Assembly (NCBI GenBank): GCA_023436775.1
Contig: JAEZHW010000062.1
Span: 1-50,170 of the forward strand
Source of the DNA: Actinomycetes bacterium
Lineage (GTDB): Bacteria; Actinomycetota; Actinomycetes; Actinomycetales; Microbacteriaceae
Direction: 5' to 3'
DNA length: 50,170 nt
Shown here: positions 8,152 through 16,805 of the stretch, piece by piece
Position numbering within the stretch: position 1 is the stretch's first letter
Layout of the letters: every line of letters starts with the position of its first letter
The notes under the pieces: generated by a model
What the model was told of the DNA's origin: nothing
The model's input: the letters and a program-made list of their open reading frames with translations, nothing else
Databases searched by the model: none
Made by a program: the position numbers and the translations under genes

Positions 8152-8709
8152 ATGGCACTCGTCCCCTACCAGAACCCCGAAGACCTCGCGCCGGAATACC
8201 GGTCCCTGCTGGACCGACCCATCAACCTGTTCCGCGGCTTCGCCAACAGCCCCGCAGCACTGGCGCACTTCCACCCCTTCGGCGAATGGATCCGCTGGGA
8301 CTGCGAACTCGACGGCCGCCTGCGCGAACTCGCCATCCTCGAAGTCGGCTTCCTCACCGCCAGCGAGTACGAGTTCACCCACCACGTCGTGATCAGCCGC
8401 CAGTTCGGCGTCACCGACGAAGACATCGACAACGTGATCGCCTTCACCCGAGGCGAGAGCACCACCCTGTCGGAACTGGACCTGCTGGTCCTCACCGCAG
8501 CCCGCGAACTCACGATCGATCGCGCGCTCACCGACGACACGGCCAACGCCCTCATCCAGGAGCTCGGCCACGCCCGATTCACTGACGTTGTCGTCATCAG
8601 CGCCTTCTACAACATGGTCGTCCGCGTGCTCGGCGGCCTGCGCATCGACAACGAACCCGAATACGCTGCGGCACTCGAGCGCTTCCCGCTCGACCCTCCC
8701 CGCGTCTAG
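8152..8709 (+). CDS. Carboxymuconolactone decarboxylase-like protein, copy 1 (CMD1)
   Basis: 185 aa single-domain CMD/AhpD-fold protein. The helical core runs RLRELAILEVGFLTASEYEFTHHV. The CxxC pair of AhpD peroxidases is absent; EYEFTHH stands at that site, so alkylhydroperoxidase activity is not expected. Many actinobacterial CMD-like proteins of this type are uncharacterised. A second copy at 16806-17363 differs at 7 residues (hand count) and about 41 of 558 nucleotides. Preceded by a weak ribosome-binding site (GAAAGTGAATC) and followed by a GC-rich hairpin. Confidence 0.88.
   Translation: MALVPYQNPEDLAPEYRSLLDRPINLFRGFANSPAALAHFHPFGEWIRWDCELDGRLRELAILEVGFLTASEYEFTHHVVISRQFGVTDEDIDNVIAFTRGESTTLSELDLLVLTAARELTIDRALTDDTANALIQELGHARFTDVVVISAFYNMVVRVLGGLRIDNEPEYAAALERFPLDPPRV
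8152..8709 (+). repeat. Inverted gene-length repeat, left arm (CMD1)
   Basis: About 93% nucleotide identity by hand count with 16806-17363 on the other strand. The similarity stops at the coding boundaries; the upstream sequences do not align. The arms bracket 8.1 kb. Confidence 0.85.
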
Positions 8710-8715
8710 TCGTTT

Positions 8716-8748
8716 GCACGGGAGCGCCCATTTGCGGAGCTCCCGTGC
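8716..8748 (+). terminator. Terminator-like hairpin after CMD1
   Basis: GCACGGGAGC and GCTCCCGTGC form a perfect 10-bp stem with a 13-nt loop, 6 nt after the CMD1 stop. There is no T tract, so it may be an intrinsic stop typical of high-GC genomes or a 3'-end stabiliser. Confidence 0.6.
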
Positions 8749-8755
8749 CGACAGA

Positions 8756-8773
8756 GTGTCGACACCCTAGAGT
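8756..8773 (+). promoter_or_regulatory. gntR promoter with TGTCGACA palindrome
   Basis: GTGTCGACAC (8756-8765) is a perfect 10-bp palindrome immediately upstream of TAGAGT (8768-8773), a TANNNT -10. The position suggests autoregulation by the FCD-type GntR protein encoded just downstream. The core TGTCGACA recurs twice between tctC and the divergent SDR. Confidence 0.55.
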
Positions 8774-8779
8774 GTGATT

Positions 8780-9508
8780 GTGGAACTGCATCTCGGACCC
8801 GACCCTCGGGACGCCACGCTGGCTCGTTACCTGAGTCTGGCTGCGGACGACTCATCGTTGGTCGGCGATATCGTCCTCCAGTTGGCACGCGCCATCATCC
8901 AGGGCGCGATTCCGCCCGGCACCGTCATCAACTCGCAGGACCTTGCCCGTCGCTTCGCCACTAGCCGCACACCAATCCGCGAGGCGATCATCGCGCTGTC
9001 CCGTGAGGGCCTTGTCCACATCCCCCCGCGACGTCGCCCGCGGGTAGCCAACCCCTCCGCGAAGGAAATCGCCGAGCTCTATGAGCTTCGAGCGCAGTTG
9101 CACTCCCTAGTCGCAGTCAAGTTGGCGCAGCGATCCAATGAGATCTCCCTTGAGCCGTTGCTCCCGTTGCTCGACCAGATGTCGCAGGCAGTGGCCAACG
9201 ACGACACGGACGGGTATTTCTGGGCCAACGTGGACTTCCACCATGTCTGCGCCGAACTCTGTGGCGATGTCATTCTCGCCCGCACCTTGCAAGGCATCGG
9301 TCTGCAGACGCTACGCCTTCGCCGCCTCGGCATGAGCCTGCCTGGCCGCACCGCACGATCGCTCGCCGACCATGAGCGGCTCTACCTCGCGTTCACCGAG
9401 GGCGACGATATTCTCGCTGGCGCGCTCATGAAGTCCATCGTGCTGCGCGCCCTGCCTGGTGTGCAGGAACTGGTCGCCAACGCCGCGGTCCTGGACAGCG
9501 AAGACTAG
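8780..9508 (+). CDS. GntR family regulator, FCD subfamily
   Basis: 242 aa. The N-terminal winged helix spans roughly residues 30-95, with GTVINSQDLARRFATSRTPIREAIIALSREGLV as a textbook GntR helix-turn-helix. The C-terminal FCD effector domain is marked by ELYELRAQLHSLVA, NVDFHHVCAEL and DHERLYLAFTEGD, whose Asp and His residues usually bind a metal and a carboxylate ligand. GTG codons occur at 8774 and 8780. The one at 8780 lies 6 nt after the -10 hexamer and would give a leaderless message. Probably senses a carboxylate or sugar acid of the island pathway. Convergent with the MFS gene. Confidence 0.88.
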   Translation: MELHLGPDPRDATLARYLSLAADDSSLVGDIVLQLARAIIQGAIPPGTVINSQDLARRFATSRTPIREAIIALSREGLVHIPPRRRPRVANPSAKEIAELYELRAQLHSLVAVKLAQRSNEISLEPLLPLLDQMSQAVANDDTDGYFWANVDFHHVCAELCGDVILARTLQGIGLQTLRLRRLGMSLPGRTARSLADHERLYLAFTEGDDILAGALMKSIVLRALPGVQELVANAAVLDSED

Positions 9509-9557
9509 CGGCGGCAACGCGCGGGCCAGATGCGCGAACCAGCCCAGCAGGAGCCGC

Positions 9558-10784
9558 CTAACCGCGCTTCGCGGCGGCCGCTCGCCCCAACTCGCGGCGG
9601 GCAAAGAAAATGAACACGGCCGCGATCAGCAACATGCCCGACCCTAAGTACCACGAGGCCTGATAGGCCACCGTCGAGGCAAAGCCGAATAAGGTCGGAC
9701 CCACGGCGGCCCCAATGCTCATCGCCGTCTGCACCACGCTGGTAGCCAGCGCCGCCGGGATGGGGCTGTACTTGACCACCGAGAGGTGGAATAGCCCATT
9801 CCAGGACCAGCCGAAACCGAAGGCCATGATGGTGCCAGCGATCAGGCCGACTGGGCTGCTGCCAAAGATGGCCAGCACCAGGAAGCCGATCGAGCCGATG
9901 ACCTGCATCCAGATCACGCCGACCAGGTGCCGCTTGCCACGCTTATCCGCGATCAGGCCGGACAGGATCCGAGAGGTGATCCCAGCGAGGCTGCCCAGCG
10001 ACAGCAGGCCGGCTGCCAGACTCGGATTGTGCCCCTGGCTCACCGCGTAGACCACGACGAAGCCGCCAAGGCTGATCGTCGCGGCCGTGCCGAACCCGGC
10101 GCCAGTGGCGAGCAAGAGCAGCGACTTTGGCGCCTTTACCTTCGCGGTCCGGGCTCGCCGCACCCGCTGCTCGCCCTTCGGGCGTGCGCGCATGGCGCGC
10201 GCACCGCGGACGGCGGTCTTGGCGATGACCATGATCGCCACCACGAAGGACACCACTGCCAGCGTCAGGAAGGCCCAGCGCCACTCCCGACCGTGATCGA
10301 ATATGGGCACCAACAAGCCAGTGAGGAAGGTCGTGATCGGCAGCGCCGCCTGCTTGAGACCAAAGGAGATGCCCTGCCGTCGGTCGGGCACGTTCACCGC
10401 AATGCCCAAGTTGCCGGACGGCTGCGAACTGTTATTCGAGATGCCACCGAGGGTGAGCGCAATCAACAGGAGAATCCAGTTGTGTGCGATGACCGCTACC
10501 AGTGTGAGGGAAATGCCCGCAACGGCACAGGAGAAGGCGATCCCGGCTCGCCAACCCCAGTGTTGTACCAGGCGGCCCACGGGCAGGCCGGTCACTGCGG
10601 AAACCGTAAAGAAGAATGCCAGCGTCATACCGAGCTGGACATCGTCGAAGCCCAAGTCTGCCTGCAGCGCTGGAGCAAAGGCGGACACGGCCCAGATCGG
10701 CATGGCGCCAAGCGCCGTGACGGCCACCGCATAGGCAACCGCGGTGGCCGGATGCGCGTCGCGACCTTCCGGGAGGGCGCTCAC
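9558..10784 (-). CDS. MFS transporter
   Basis: 408 aa with about 12 hydrophobic segments. It has the family traits GGISNNSSQPSGNLG and GISFGLKQAALPITTF and a cytoplasmic basic loop near residues 200-220 (MRARPKGEQRVRRARTAK). The GTG start overlaps the thioredoxin stop (GTGA), so it is the last gene of the long tct operon. A paralogue at 44271-45488 shares the GFKQAG-type motif. Substrate unknown. Having both an MFS and a TTT system in one operon suggests either a second uptake route or export of an intermediate. Confidence 0.88.
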   Translation of the reverse strand: MSALPEGRDAHPATAVAYAVAVTALGAMPIWAVSAFAPALQADLGFDDVQLGMTLAFFFTVSAVTGLPVGRLVQHWGWRAGIAFSCAVAGISLTLVAVIAHNWILLLIALTLGGISNNSSQPSGNLGIAVNVPDRRQGISFGLKQAALPITTFLTGLLVPIFDHGREWRWAFLTLAVVSFVVAIMVIAKTAVRGARAMRARPKGEQRVRRARTAKVKAPKSLLLLATGAGFGTAATISLGGFVVVYAVSQGHNPSLAAGLLSLGSLAGITSRILSGLIADKRGKRHLVGVIWMQVIGSIGFLVLAIFGSSPVGLIAGTIMAFGFGWSWNGLFHLSVVKYSPIPAALATSVVQTAMSIGAAVGPTLFGFASTVAYQASWYLGSGMLLIAAVFIFFARRELGRAAAAKRG

Positions 10785-11113
10785 TGAGCGGTCACCGCAG
10801 CCGCGAGCTCCCGTTCGAGTTGCGGCTGACGCTTCGCACCAGAGAACCGCTTCACAACCGCACCGTCGCGGAAGATGATGAAGGTCGGCAACGACGAAAT
10901 GCCGTAGGCATCACCCAGCTCGGGGTGCTGCACCACATCCACCTTCCCGACGAGGGCCTGTCCGGCAAAGCCTTCGGCCACCAATTCCAGGATCGGTGGC
11001 ATCTGATGGCACGGCGCACACCAGTCCGCCCAGAAGTCCACCAGCACCGGCAGTCCGCTGCCGATCGCCTCGCGGAAGGTGTCCGGGGTGTAGTCCGTTA
11101 CCCGTTCGCTCAT
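10781..11113 (-). CDS. Thioredoxin
   Basis: 110 aa, full thioredoxin length. Active site WCAPC (Cys32, Cys35), where the canonical sequence is WCGPC, and the cis-Pro segment SLPTFIIFRDG. It reduces disulfides in the cytosol. It sits between a glutaredoxin-DinB fusion and an MFS gene in the tct operon, so it may serve the fusion protein rather than general redox balance. No signal peptide. Confidence 0.9.
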   Translation of the reverse strand: MSERVTDYTPDTFREAIGSGLPVLVDFWADWCAPCHQMPPILELVAEGFAGQALVGKVDVVQHPELGDAYGISSLPTFIIFRDGAVVKRFSGAKRQPQLERELAAAVTAQ

Positions 11114-11122
11114 CGCCGTGCC

Positions 11123-11890
11123 CTAGTCGAACACGCGCTTGGGCAGCGGCAAGCCGGCCAGGTCATCCTCGGTGAGCGGACCATCCACCTCGACGCCCAG
11201 CCGCTCCAGCATCAGCATGATCTGACGGCAATGCTGCGCCGCGTGCCACACCTCGCGCTCCAGGGCCTCGTGCAGGGTGCGCGGACCCCAGTAGACCTGA
11301 ATCACCGCGTCGAGCGGGTCATACTGTCCGTCCTGCTCCCACCAGGTCCGAGCAATCTCGAGGGTCTCCTTGGCGTAGGCCAGCAGTTCCTCGCGAGAGT
11401 CGGTATGCGGCTCCATGTCGTCGAAGAAGCCGGGGAACGATTCGTCCTCGTACTTGCCAACGAAGTAGCGCATGGTGCAACCGGCGTGGGCGGCCAACAG
11501 GAACAGATCGCGATCGCGATCCGGCAGGGTAAAGCCCTTCGCCTCGTCAGGAATCTGCGGGATGAACCGCTGCAACGCAGCGTTGACGATCTCGTACTTG
11601 GCCATGAGTTCGGCCGGACTCAGCATGGCCGGCGGCTCATACTCAACGCCGAGCGTGGCGGCCACCGTCTTGAGGTGCACGCCGTTGACCACGACATCGC
11701 CATATTGCATCGCGGGCACTCGCAGCCCCCGCTCCTTGAGGATGGTGGCGCGCTCGGGCTCCGCCTCGACGTTGATCGCGGTGTAAGGCATGCCGGTGTT
11801 CTCCACGAACTCCTTCATGCGCAAACAGCTGCTACAACCGGGCATCCAGTAGAGCGTGATGTCCTTGTCAGTCTCGGTGGTGTTCGACAT
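11123..11890 (-). CDS. Glutaredoxin-DinB domain fusion protein
   Basis: 255 aa. Residues about 8-80 form a glutaredoxin-like domain with PGCSSC (Cys19, Cys22) and the cis-Pro segment RVPAMQYGDVVVNG. Residues about 95-250 resemble DinB/YfiT four-helix proteins, with a His in LLAAHAGC and WHAAQHCRQI (HxxxH) as the likely metal triad. Start ATG at 11890 is favoured over 11905 because AGAGGA lies 6 nt before it. DinB-fold enzymes include thiol-dependent S-transferases and maleylpyruvate isomerase. A covalently joined CxxC domain suggests a thiol-dependent isomerase or conjugate-processing enzyme, which is inference. Followed by thioredoxin. Confidence 0.75.
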   Translation of the reverse strand: MSNTTETDKDITLYWMPGCSSCLRMKEFVENTGMPYTAINVEAEPERATILKERGLRVPAMQYGDVVVNGVHLKTVAATLGVEYEPPAMLSPAELMAKYEIVNAALQRFIPQIPDEAKGFTLPDRDRDLFLLAAHAGCTMRYFVGKYEDESFPGFFDDMEPHTDSREELLAYAKETLEIARTWWEQDGQYDPLDAVIQVYWGPRTLHEALEREVWHAAQHCRQIMLMLERLGVEVDGPLTEDDLAGLPLPKRVFD

Positions 11891-11923
11891 CCCTGTTCCT
11901 CTCACGCTGGGCCGGATGAAGTC

Positions 11924-11962
11924 CGGCTGCGGGCCCTCCGGTCCAAGTTGGGCCCGCAGCCG
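11924..11962 (-). terminator. Intra-operon hairpin between SDR and glutaredoxin-DinB
   Basis: CGGCTGCGGGCCC and GGGCCCGCAGCCG form a perfect 13-bp stem with a 13-nt loop. It follows the SDR stop on the minus strand with no T tract. It probably attenuates expression of the three distal genes or protects the upstream message. Confidence 0.6.
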
Positions 11963-11968
11963 AGTGTG

Positions 11969-12775
11969 TTAGCCGACGACGAGCGCCTGGCCGCCGTCAA
12001 CCGGCAGCGAGACGCCGGTGACGAACTGTGCTTCTTCCGAGGCAAGGAACAGCGCGGCATTCGCAACGTCCCAGCCGGAGCCCATCTTGTTGCGCAGCGG
12101 CACGTGCTTGTTTCGCTCGGCGATGACATCTTCACGAGTCATACCGTTGAGGCCCACGCGGTTCTCAATCGCCATCGGGGTCTCCATCAGGCCCGGCAGG
12201 ATCGCGTTGGCGCGGATGCCGTCCTTGGCGTGGCGGATCGCAATGTTCTCCGTCATCGCCACGACGCCAGCCTTGCTGGTCTTGTAGGCGATGTAGGGGT
12301 AGTTGATCAGCGAGGCCAGCGAACCGATGCTGATGATCACGCCACCACCCTGCTCGGCCATCACCGGGATGACGTGCTTGCAGGTGAGCACCATGCCCTT
12401 GATGTTGATGTTCGTGACGCGCTCAAAGGCCTCGTCGGTGATCTCGGTGATCACCGCGTCGCCGCCGGCCAGGCTCACACCCACGTTGTTCTGCAGGATG
12501 TCGATGCGGCCAAGTTCCTGCTTGGCGAACTCGACCATCGCAATCAGCGAGGCCTCATCGGTCACGTCCGCAGCGACGGCAACGGCCTGGCCGCCTTCGG
12601 CGAGGATCAGGTCGACCGTCTCCTGTGCGGACTCGAGGCTGCGGTCAGCAACGACCAGGCGAGCGCCTTCGCGCGCAAAGGTCAGTGCAGTGGCGCGGCC
12701 ATTGCCGATGCTGAGGCCGGGGGTCTGGCCGCCACCAACGATGAGGGCGGTCTTGTTCTCGAGCCGTGCGGTCAC
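11969..12775 (-). CDS. SDR family oxidoreductase
   Basis: 268 aa classical SDR. The cofactor motif is GGGQTPGLSIGNGRA, an expanded Gly-rich loop shared with the SDR at 13775-14554. Other motifs are NNVGVS, catalytic Ser in SIGSLAS and YIAYKTSKAG. The GTG at 12775 is chosen because AAAGGA lies 7 nt upstream; the longer frame to 12907 runs into the next gene and lacks homology. Works beside the D-2-hydroxyacid dehydrogenase in the tct operon, so it likely handles a hydroxyl group of the imported compound. Confidence 0.88.
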   Translation of the reverse strand: MTARLENKTALIVGGGQTPGLSIGNGRATALTFAREGARLVVADRSLESAQETVDLILAEGGQAVAVAADVTDEASLIAMVEFAKQELGRIDILQNNVGVSLAGGDAVITEITDEAFERVTNINIKGMVLTCKHVIPVMAEQGGGVIISIGSLASLINYPYIAYKTSKAGVVAMTENIAIRHAKDGIRANAILPGLMETPMAIENRVGLNGMTREDVIAERNKHVPLRNKMGSGWDVANAALFLASEEAQFVTGVSLPVDGGQALVVG

Positions 12776-12809
12776 GAGCACGTCCTTTCTTCTGTGGGGG
12801 TTGTAGTAC

Positions 12810-13769
12810 TCAGCGCTCGACGACGCGAATGGGGTCGCCAGCGCGGAAGCGCACAATGTCTTCGAGGGCATCGGTGAAGAAGCCCTGCAAGTTTTCTTGG
12901 GTGACATAGCCCAGGTGCGGGGTCAGCAGCACGTTCGGGGCTGTACGAATCGGCGCGTCCGTGGGCAGCGGTTCGACGTCGTAGACGTCCAGCGCCGCGC
13001 CACCGAGTTGCCCCTGCTGCAGCGCCGCAATCAAGGCCTGCTGATCGACGATCGGCGCTCGTGAGGTGTTCACCAGCAGCGCGTCCGAACGCATCAGCCC
13101 GAGCTCGCGCTCACCAAGCAGGCCCGTGGTGCGTTCACTGAGGCGCACATGGATACTCACAATGTCGCTGCCGGCCAGCAGCGTGTCGAGGTCCGCATAC
13201 TCGGCGCCCGCATCTGCCGCACGCTCGGCAGTGAGGTTCTGGCTCCAGGCCAGCACGCGCATACCGAAGGCACTCGCGATCGCCGCCATACGGCTGCCAA
13301 TATTGCCCAGCCCGATCAGTCCCAGCGTGCTGCCCTCGAGACTCCTGCCAACCCCGACCTGCCACTGTCCGTCCTGCAGCGCGTTCGCCTCAGCCACGAT
13401 CCGTCGGCGCGCGCCGAGGATCAGGGCCCAGGTCAATTCCACCGTCGGTGACGTCATCGCCGAGGTACCGCAGTAGCCGACGTGCTCCGGCGGATCGACC
13501 GATGCGTTGCGCATGCCGGTGGTCACCACCAGCTTGAGCTTCGGCAGGGATGCCAGGAACTCGCGGCGCAGTGGCGTCCGCTCGCGCATCGCTACGATCA
13601 CATCGGCATCGCTCAGGCGAGTGCGGAGCGCCTGCTCGTCGTCAATGTGTTCGCGGACGACGTCGAGCGTCAGCCACGGGTAGTCGGCCCAGTTGGCACT
13701 GTCCTGGGCCACCCCCTGATAGTCGTCAAGGATGACGACGCGCCACGAGTCCCTGGTGTCTTCATTCAT
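12810..13769 (-). CDS. D-2-hydroxyacid dehydrogenase
   Basis: 319 aa, the length of the glycerate/phosphoglycerate dehydrogenase family. NAD-binding GLGNIGSRMA. Catalytic Arg in NTSRAPIVDQ, Glu in VYDVEPLP and His in TPHLGYV are all present. It interconverts a 2-keto acid and a D-2-hydroxy acid. The start lies 5 nt behind the stop of the upstream SDR. Its presence with a carboxylate transporter supports a hydroxy-acid intermediate. No ACT domain, so it is not a serine-pathway PHGDH. Confidence 0.9.
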   Translation of the reverse strand: MNEDTRDSWRVVILDDYQGVAQDSANWADYPWLTLDVVREHIDDEQALRTRLSDADVIVAMRERTPLRREFLASLPKLKLVVTTGMRNASVDPPEHVGYCGTSAMTSPTVELTWALILGARRRIVAEANALQDGQWQVGVGRSLEGSTLGLIGLGNIGSRMAAIASAFGMRVLAWSQNLTAERAADAGAEYADLDTLLAGSDIVSIHVRLSERTTGLLGERELGLMRSDALLVNTSRAPIVDQQALIAALQQGQLGGAALDVYDVEPLPTDAPIRTAPNVLLTPHLGYVTQENLQGFFTDALEDIVRFRAGDPIRVVER

Positions 13770-13774
13770 GGTTA

Positions 13775-14554
13775 CTACCGTGAAGCACTCGTCAGGCTGA
13801 CGCCACCGTCCACCGGCATCACGACACCGGTGATCCAGCGGGACTCGTCGCAGGCGAAGTACAGCGAGGCGTAGGCGACGTCCCAGCCGGTACCCTCCAG
13901 CCGCAGCGGCGAAGCATTCTTGCGCTGCTCACGGAGCTCTTCCGTCATGCCTGCGGCCGACACGTGCGGGGTGAACACCGGCCCCGGCGCGACGCAGTTC
14001 ACACGCACACGATCCCCGGCGTGGTCGATCGCCATCGCCTGGGTGAGGGCAATCACCGCGCCCTTGGTCGCCGAGTACGGGGTGAGGCCGCGCGGCCGAA
14101 TCGCCGAGATCGACGACACGTTCACGATCGAACCGCCACCCTGTGCGGCCATCACCGGCACCGCATACTTGCTGACGTTGACCATAGTCATCACGTTGAG
14201 GTCCCAGTTGTGCTCCCACAACGCGGCGTCCGAGTCGACGACCGTGCCCTTGCCGTGGGTGCCGACATTGTTCTGCACCACATCCAGGCGACCATAGGTC
14301 TCGACGGTGAAGTCGACCAGCGACTTGGCCACCGCCTCGTCGGTGAGGTCCGCCAGGAAGATCGAGGCAGTACCGCCCTCTTCCTCGATCATCGCCAGGG
14401 TTGGGGCGACGGCGTCCTGGTCACGATCGACCAGGACCACCTTCGCGCCTTCACGAGCGAACAGGACCGCGGCCGCACGACCATTGCCAATGCCCTCACC
14501 GCGTGAACCCGCACCAGTGACGATGGCAACCTTGCCGTCCAAGCGTCCAGCCAT
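13775..14554 (-). CDS. SDR family oxidoreductase
   Basis: 259 aa. TGAGSRGEGIGNGRAAAV cofactor loop, NNVGTHGKG, catalytic Ser in VSSISAI and YSATKGAV. It resembles the SDR at 11969-12775 in the same operon (same long Gly-rich loop, NNVG motif and TGVVMPVDGG/TGVSLPVDGG end). The two are therefore related paralogues and may act on successive or stereoisomeric substrates. A GGAAAGGAAC ribosome-binding site precedes the ATG. 23 nt downstream of tctA. Confidence 0.9.
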   Translation of the reverse strand: MAGRLDGKVAIVTGAGSRGEGIGNGRAAAVLFAREGAKVVLVDRDQDAVAPTLAMIEEEGGTASIFLADLTDEAVAKSLVDFTVETYGRLDVVQNNVGTHGKGTVVDSDAALWEHNWDLNVMTMVNVSKYAVPVMAAQGGGSIVNVSSISAIRPRGLTPYSATKGAVIALTQAMAIDHAGDRVRVNCVAPGPVFTPHVSAAGMTEELREQRKNASPLRLEGTGWDVAYASLYFACDESRWITGVVMPVDGGVSLTSASR

Positions 14555-14577
14555 TGCTGTTGTTCCTTTCCTTGCGC

Positions 14578-16131
14578 CTAGTCAATTTCGCTGAGCGCAG
14601 CGTGCTTGACCTCGACAACCTCACCGCGGGCAGCAGCGCGACGTGCCTTGACCCAGCGGTAGATCGGCAACAGCAGACCAGCGACGAAGACCACGCCCAC
14701 GATCGACCAGATCGTGATCGAGATCGGGCCGGCAACGAAGTATCCGAGGTCGCCGCGGCCGATGAACAGACCCTGCATGAAGTACTTTTCAATCAGCGGC
14801 CCAAGGACCAAACCGATCAGGAAGGACGCGAGGCTGAATTGCAGCTTCCGCAGTAGGTAACCGATGATGCCGACCCCAAACAGGATCCAGAGTTCGATCT
14901 GGTTGCGGGTCACCGAGAAGGCACCGATCATCGCGACGAGCATGATGATCGGGATGAGCCAGTGTCGTGGCACACGGAGGACCTGCGCCCACAGACCAAC
15001 CATCGGGATGTTCAGCACCAGCAGCATCACGTTCGCGATCACCATGGCGGCGATCACGGACCAGAACAGGTCGGGGTGACGCTCCATCACGAGCGGGCCG
15101 GGCTGAATGCCCTGCACGATCATTGCCGAGAGCATCAGTGCCAGGGTGGCCGAGAACGGCAGACCGAGCACCAGCACCGGAACCATCGAACCGATGGCGG
15201 CCGAGTTGTTCGCGGCCTCGGGGCCGGCGATACCTTCCACCGCACCGGTACCGATCTCCTTGCGGTACTTCGATACCGACTGCTCAACCTTGTACGAGGT
15301 GAACGTCGACAGGGTGGCCGAGGGCACCGGCAGCAGACCGAAACCGAAACCGATGAACGAGCCACGCAGCCACGGAGTAATCGAGCGGCGCCACTCTTCC
15401 TTGTTCGGCGGCAGGTCGCGCAGACGAACCTTCATCGGCTTCGCGTCACGGTTCTTGTTCTCGAGCATGTAGGCCAGCTCCGAGATACCGTACAAACCGA
15501 CAGCGACGGTAGCGATGCTGAAGCCGAGCGCCAGGTCGAGGTTGCCGAAGGTGAAGCGGAAGTAGCTGGTCGCCATCTCCATACCCACGGTCGCCATCGC
15601 GATACCGAGGATCATCGGCAGCAGACCCGAGGCCAGGCTACCGCCGGTAATACGGGCCAGCAGCAGCAAGCCACCGGCGGTCATCGCAAAGTATTCGGCG
15701 GGGCCGAAGTTGATTGCGAATCGCGCCACAAACTGTGCCGAGAACATCAGCAGCAACAGACCGATGGTGCCGGCCACGAAGGAACCGACCGCCATAATCG
15801 TGAGCGCCGCACCGGCTCGACCCTTCTTCGCCATTTGATGGCCGTCGAAGGTGGCCACAATCGCCGACGTGTCACCGGGAATGTTCAGCAGCACCGAGGT
15901 GGTCGAGCCACCGTACTGTGCGCCCAGGTAAATACCGGCGATCATGATGAGCGCCACGGCGGGCGAGTAATTGAAGGTCAGCGGCAGAATCAGTGCCGCA
16001 CCAGCGATCGGGCCGAGGCCCGGCAGCACACCAACGGTGGTACCAAGCAGTGCGCCAAGGAATGCTGCAATCAGCAGTTCGGGCTGGAGGGCAAGCTCCA
16101 GACCGCTCATGAAACCAGTCAATGCGTCCAT
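14578..16131 (-). CDS. tctA: Tripartite tricarboxylate transporter, large membrane subunit
   Basis: 517 aa, standard TctA length, with about 11-12 transmembrane segments. The signature GVLPGLGPIAGAALILPLTF lies near residues 34-53, with the related PEAANNSAAIGSMVPVLVLG in the second half; both are TctA hallmarks. It moves a carboxylate supplied by the periplasmic protein TctC, driven by an ion gradient. Lies 18 nt behind tctB. The short charged C-terminal tail (ARRAAARGEVVEVKH) is cytoplasmic. Confidence 0.95.
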   Translation of the reverse strand: MDALTGFMSGLELALQPELLIAAFLGALLGTTVGVLPGLGPIAGAALILPLTFNYSPAVALIMIAGIYLGAQYGGSTTSVLLNIPGDTSAIVATFDGHQMAKKGRAGAALTIMAVGSFVAGTIGLLLLMFSAQFVARFAINFGPAEYFAMTAGGLLLLARITGGSLASGLLPMILGIAMATVGMEMATSYFRFTFGNLDLALGFSIATVAVGLYGISELAYMLENKNRDAKPMKVRLRDLPPNKEEWRRSITPWLRGSFIGFGFGLLPVPSATLSTFTSYKVEQSVSKYRKEIGTGAVEGIAGPEAANNSAAIGSMVPVLVLGLPFSATLALMLSAMIVQGIQPGPLVMERHPDLFWSVIAAMVIANVMLLVLNIPMVGLWAQVLRVPRHWLIPIIMLVAMIGAFSVTRNQIELWILFGVGIIGYLLRKLQFSLASFLIGLVLGPLIEKYFMQGLFIGRGDLGYFVAGPISITIWSIVGVVFVAGLLLPIYRWVKARRAAARGEVVEVKHAALSEID

Positions 16132-16149
16132 TGTCGTCTTTTCCCGCCC

Positions 16150-16791
16150 TTACAGACCCAGCAGCGGCAGGATGACGCCCTTAGGCATACGAACCTGCAG
16201 CACGATGATGAACAGGGCCGAGATGCCGACGCCGACGATGAGCGCGTTCAGGATCACGCGCCACAACGGCAACTTGCTCAGGGCCTTGAACAAGATGAAC
16301 GAGTAGATCACCGCCGCGATGTACTGGCCCAACCACGGCAGGCTGATGATGTACAACAGGGTGCTACCCAGGTACAGCAGCACGTCGCGACGGTAGATAC
16401 CCTTCGGGAACTCGACGTCACCGACCACCTGCTGGGTGAAGATCGCCTCACCCATAACGATGAGGGAGATGACGATCCAGGCACCGCCGACGGCAACCGG
16501 CCACATGCCGGGACCGGGCTGCGCGCCGGTTCCCTGCGGCATATCCAAGGCCATCATGAGGTAGCCGATCGACACCGCTAGGCTGACGATGCCGACGATC
16601 ACGCGACCAAGTCGAATGCTGTCCAGATGCCACAGGATCGGACCACGAGACTCGGTTTCTGATTCGCTGTGCTGGCTCGGGCCATTCGGCCCCAGCGCGT
16701 CGGCCATCACCTTCGAGATCGCCTGGGTGGACTCGGTGACGACCTCAGTGTCGTGCACCGCTTCCTTGCTCTTGCGAGGAGTTGCTGACAT
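16150..16791 (-). CDS. tctB: Tripartite tricarboxylate transporter, small membrane subunit
   Basis: 213 aa. A long polar N-terminus (about 60 residues) precedes four hydrophobic segments, with the family-like GPGMWPVAVGGAWIVISL in the first half. TctB subunits are poorly conserved, so the call rests on size, topology and position between tctC and tctA. CMD2 intervenes between tctC and tctB, which is not the usual arrangement. Confidence 0.88.
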   Translation of the reverse strand: MSATPRKSKEAVHDTEVVTESTQAISKVMADALGPNGPSQHSESETESRGPILWHLDSIRLGRVIVGIVSLAVSIGYLMMALDMPQGTGAQPGPGMWPVAVGGAWIVISLIVMGEAIFTQQVVGDVEFPKGIYRRDVLLYLGSTLLYIISLPWLGQYIAAVIYSFILFKALSKLPLWRVILNALIVGVGISALFIIVLQVRMPKGVILPLLGL

Positions 16792-16805
16792 GGGTGTTCT
16801 TTCCG

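Noticed and set aside
10820..12877. 685-codon open frame on the plus strand
   Set aside because: It runs antisense through thioredoxin, glutaredoxin-DinB and SDR genes and shows low-complexity His/Arg/Gln-rich sequence with no domain.
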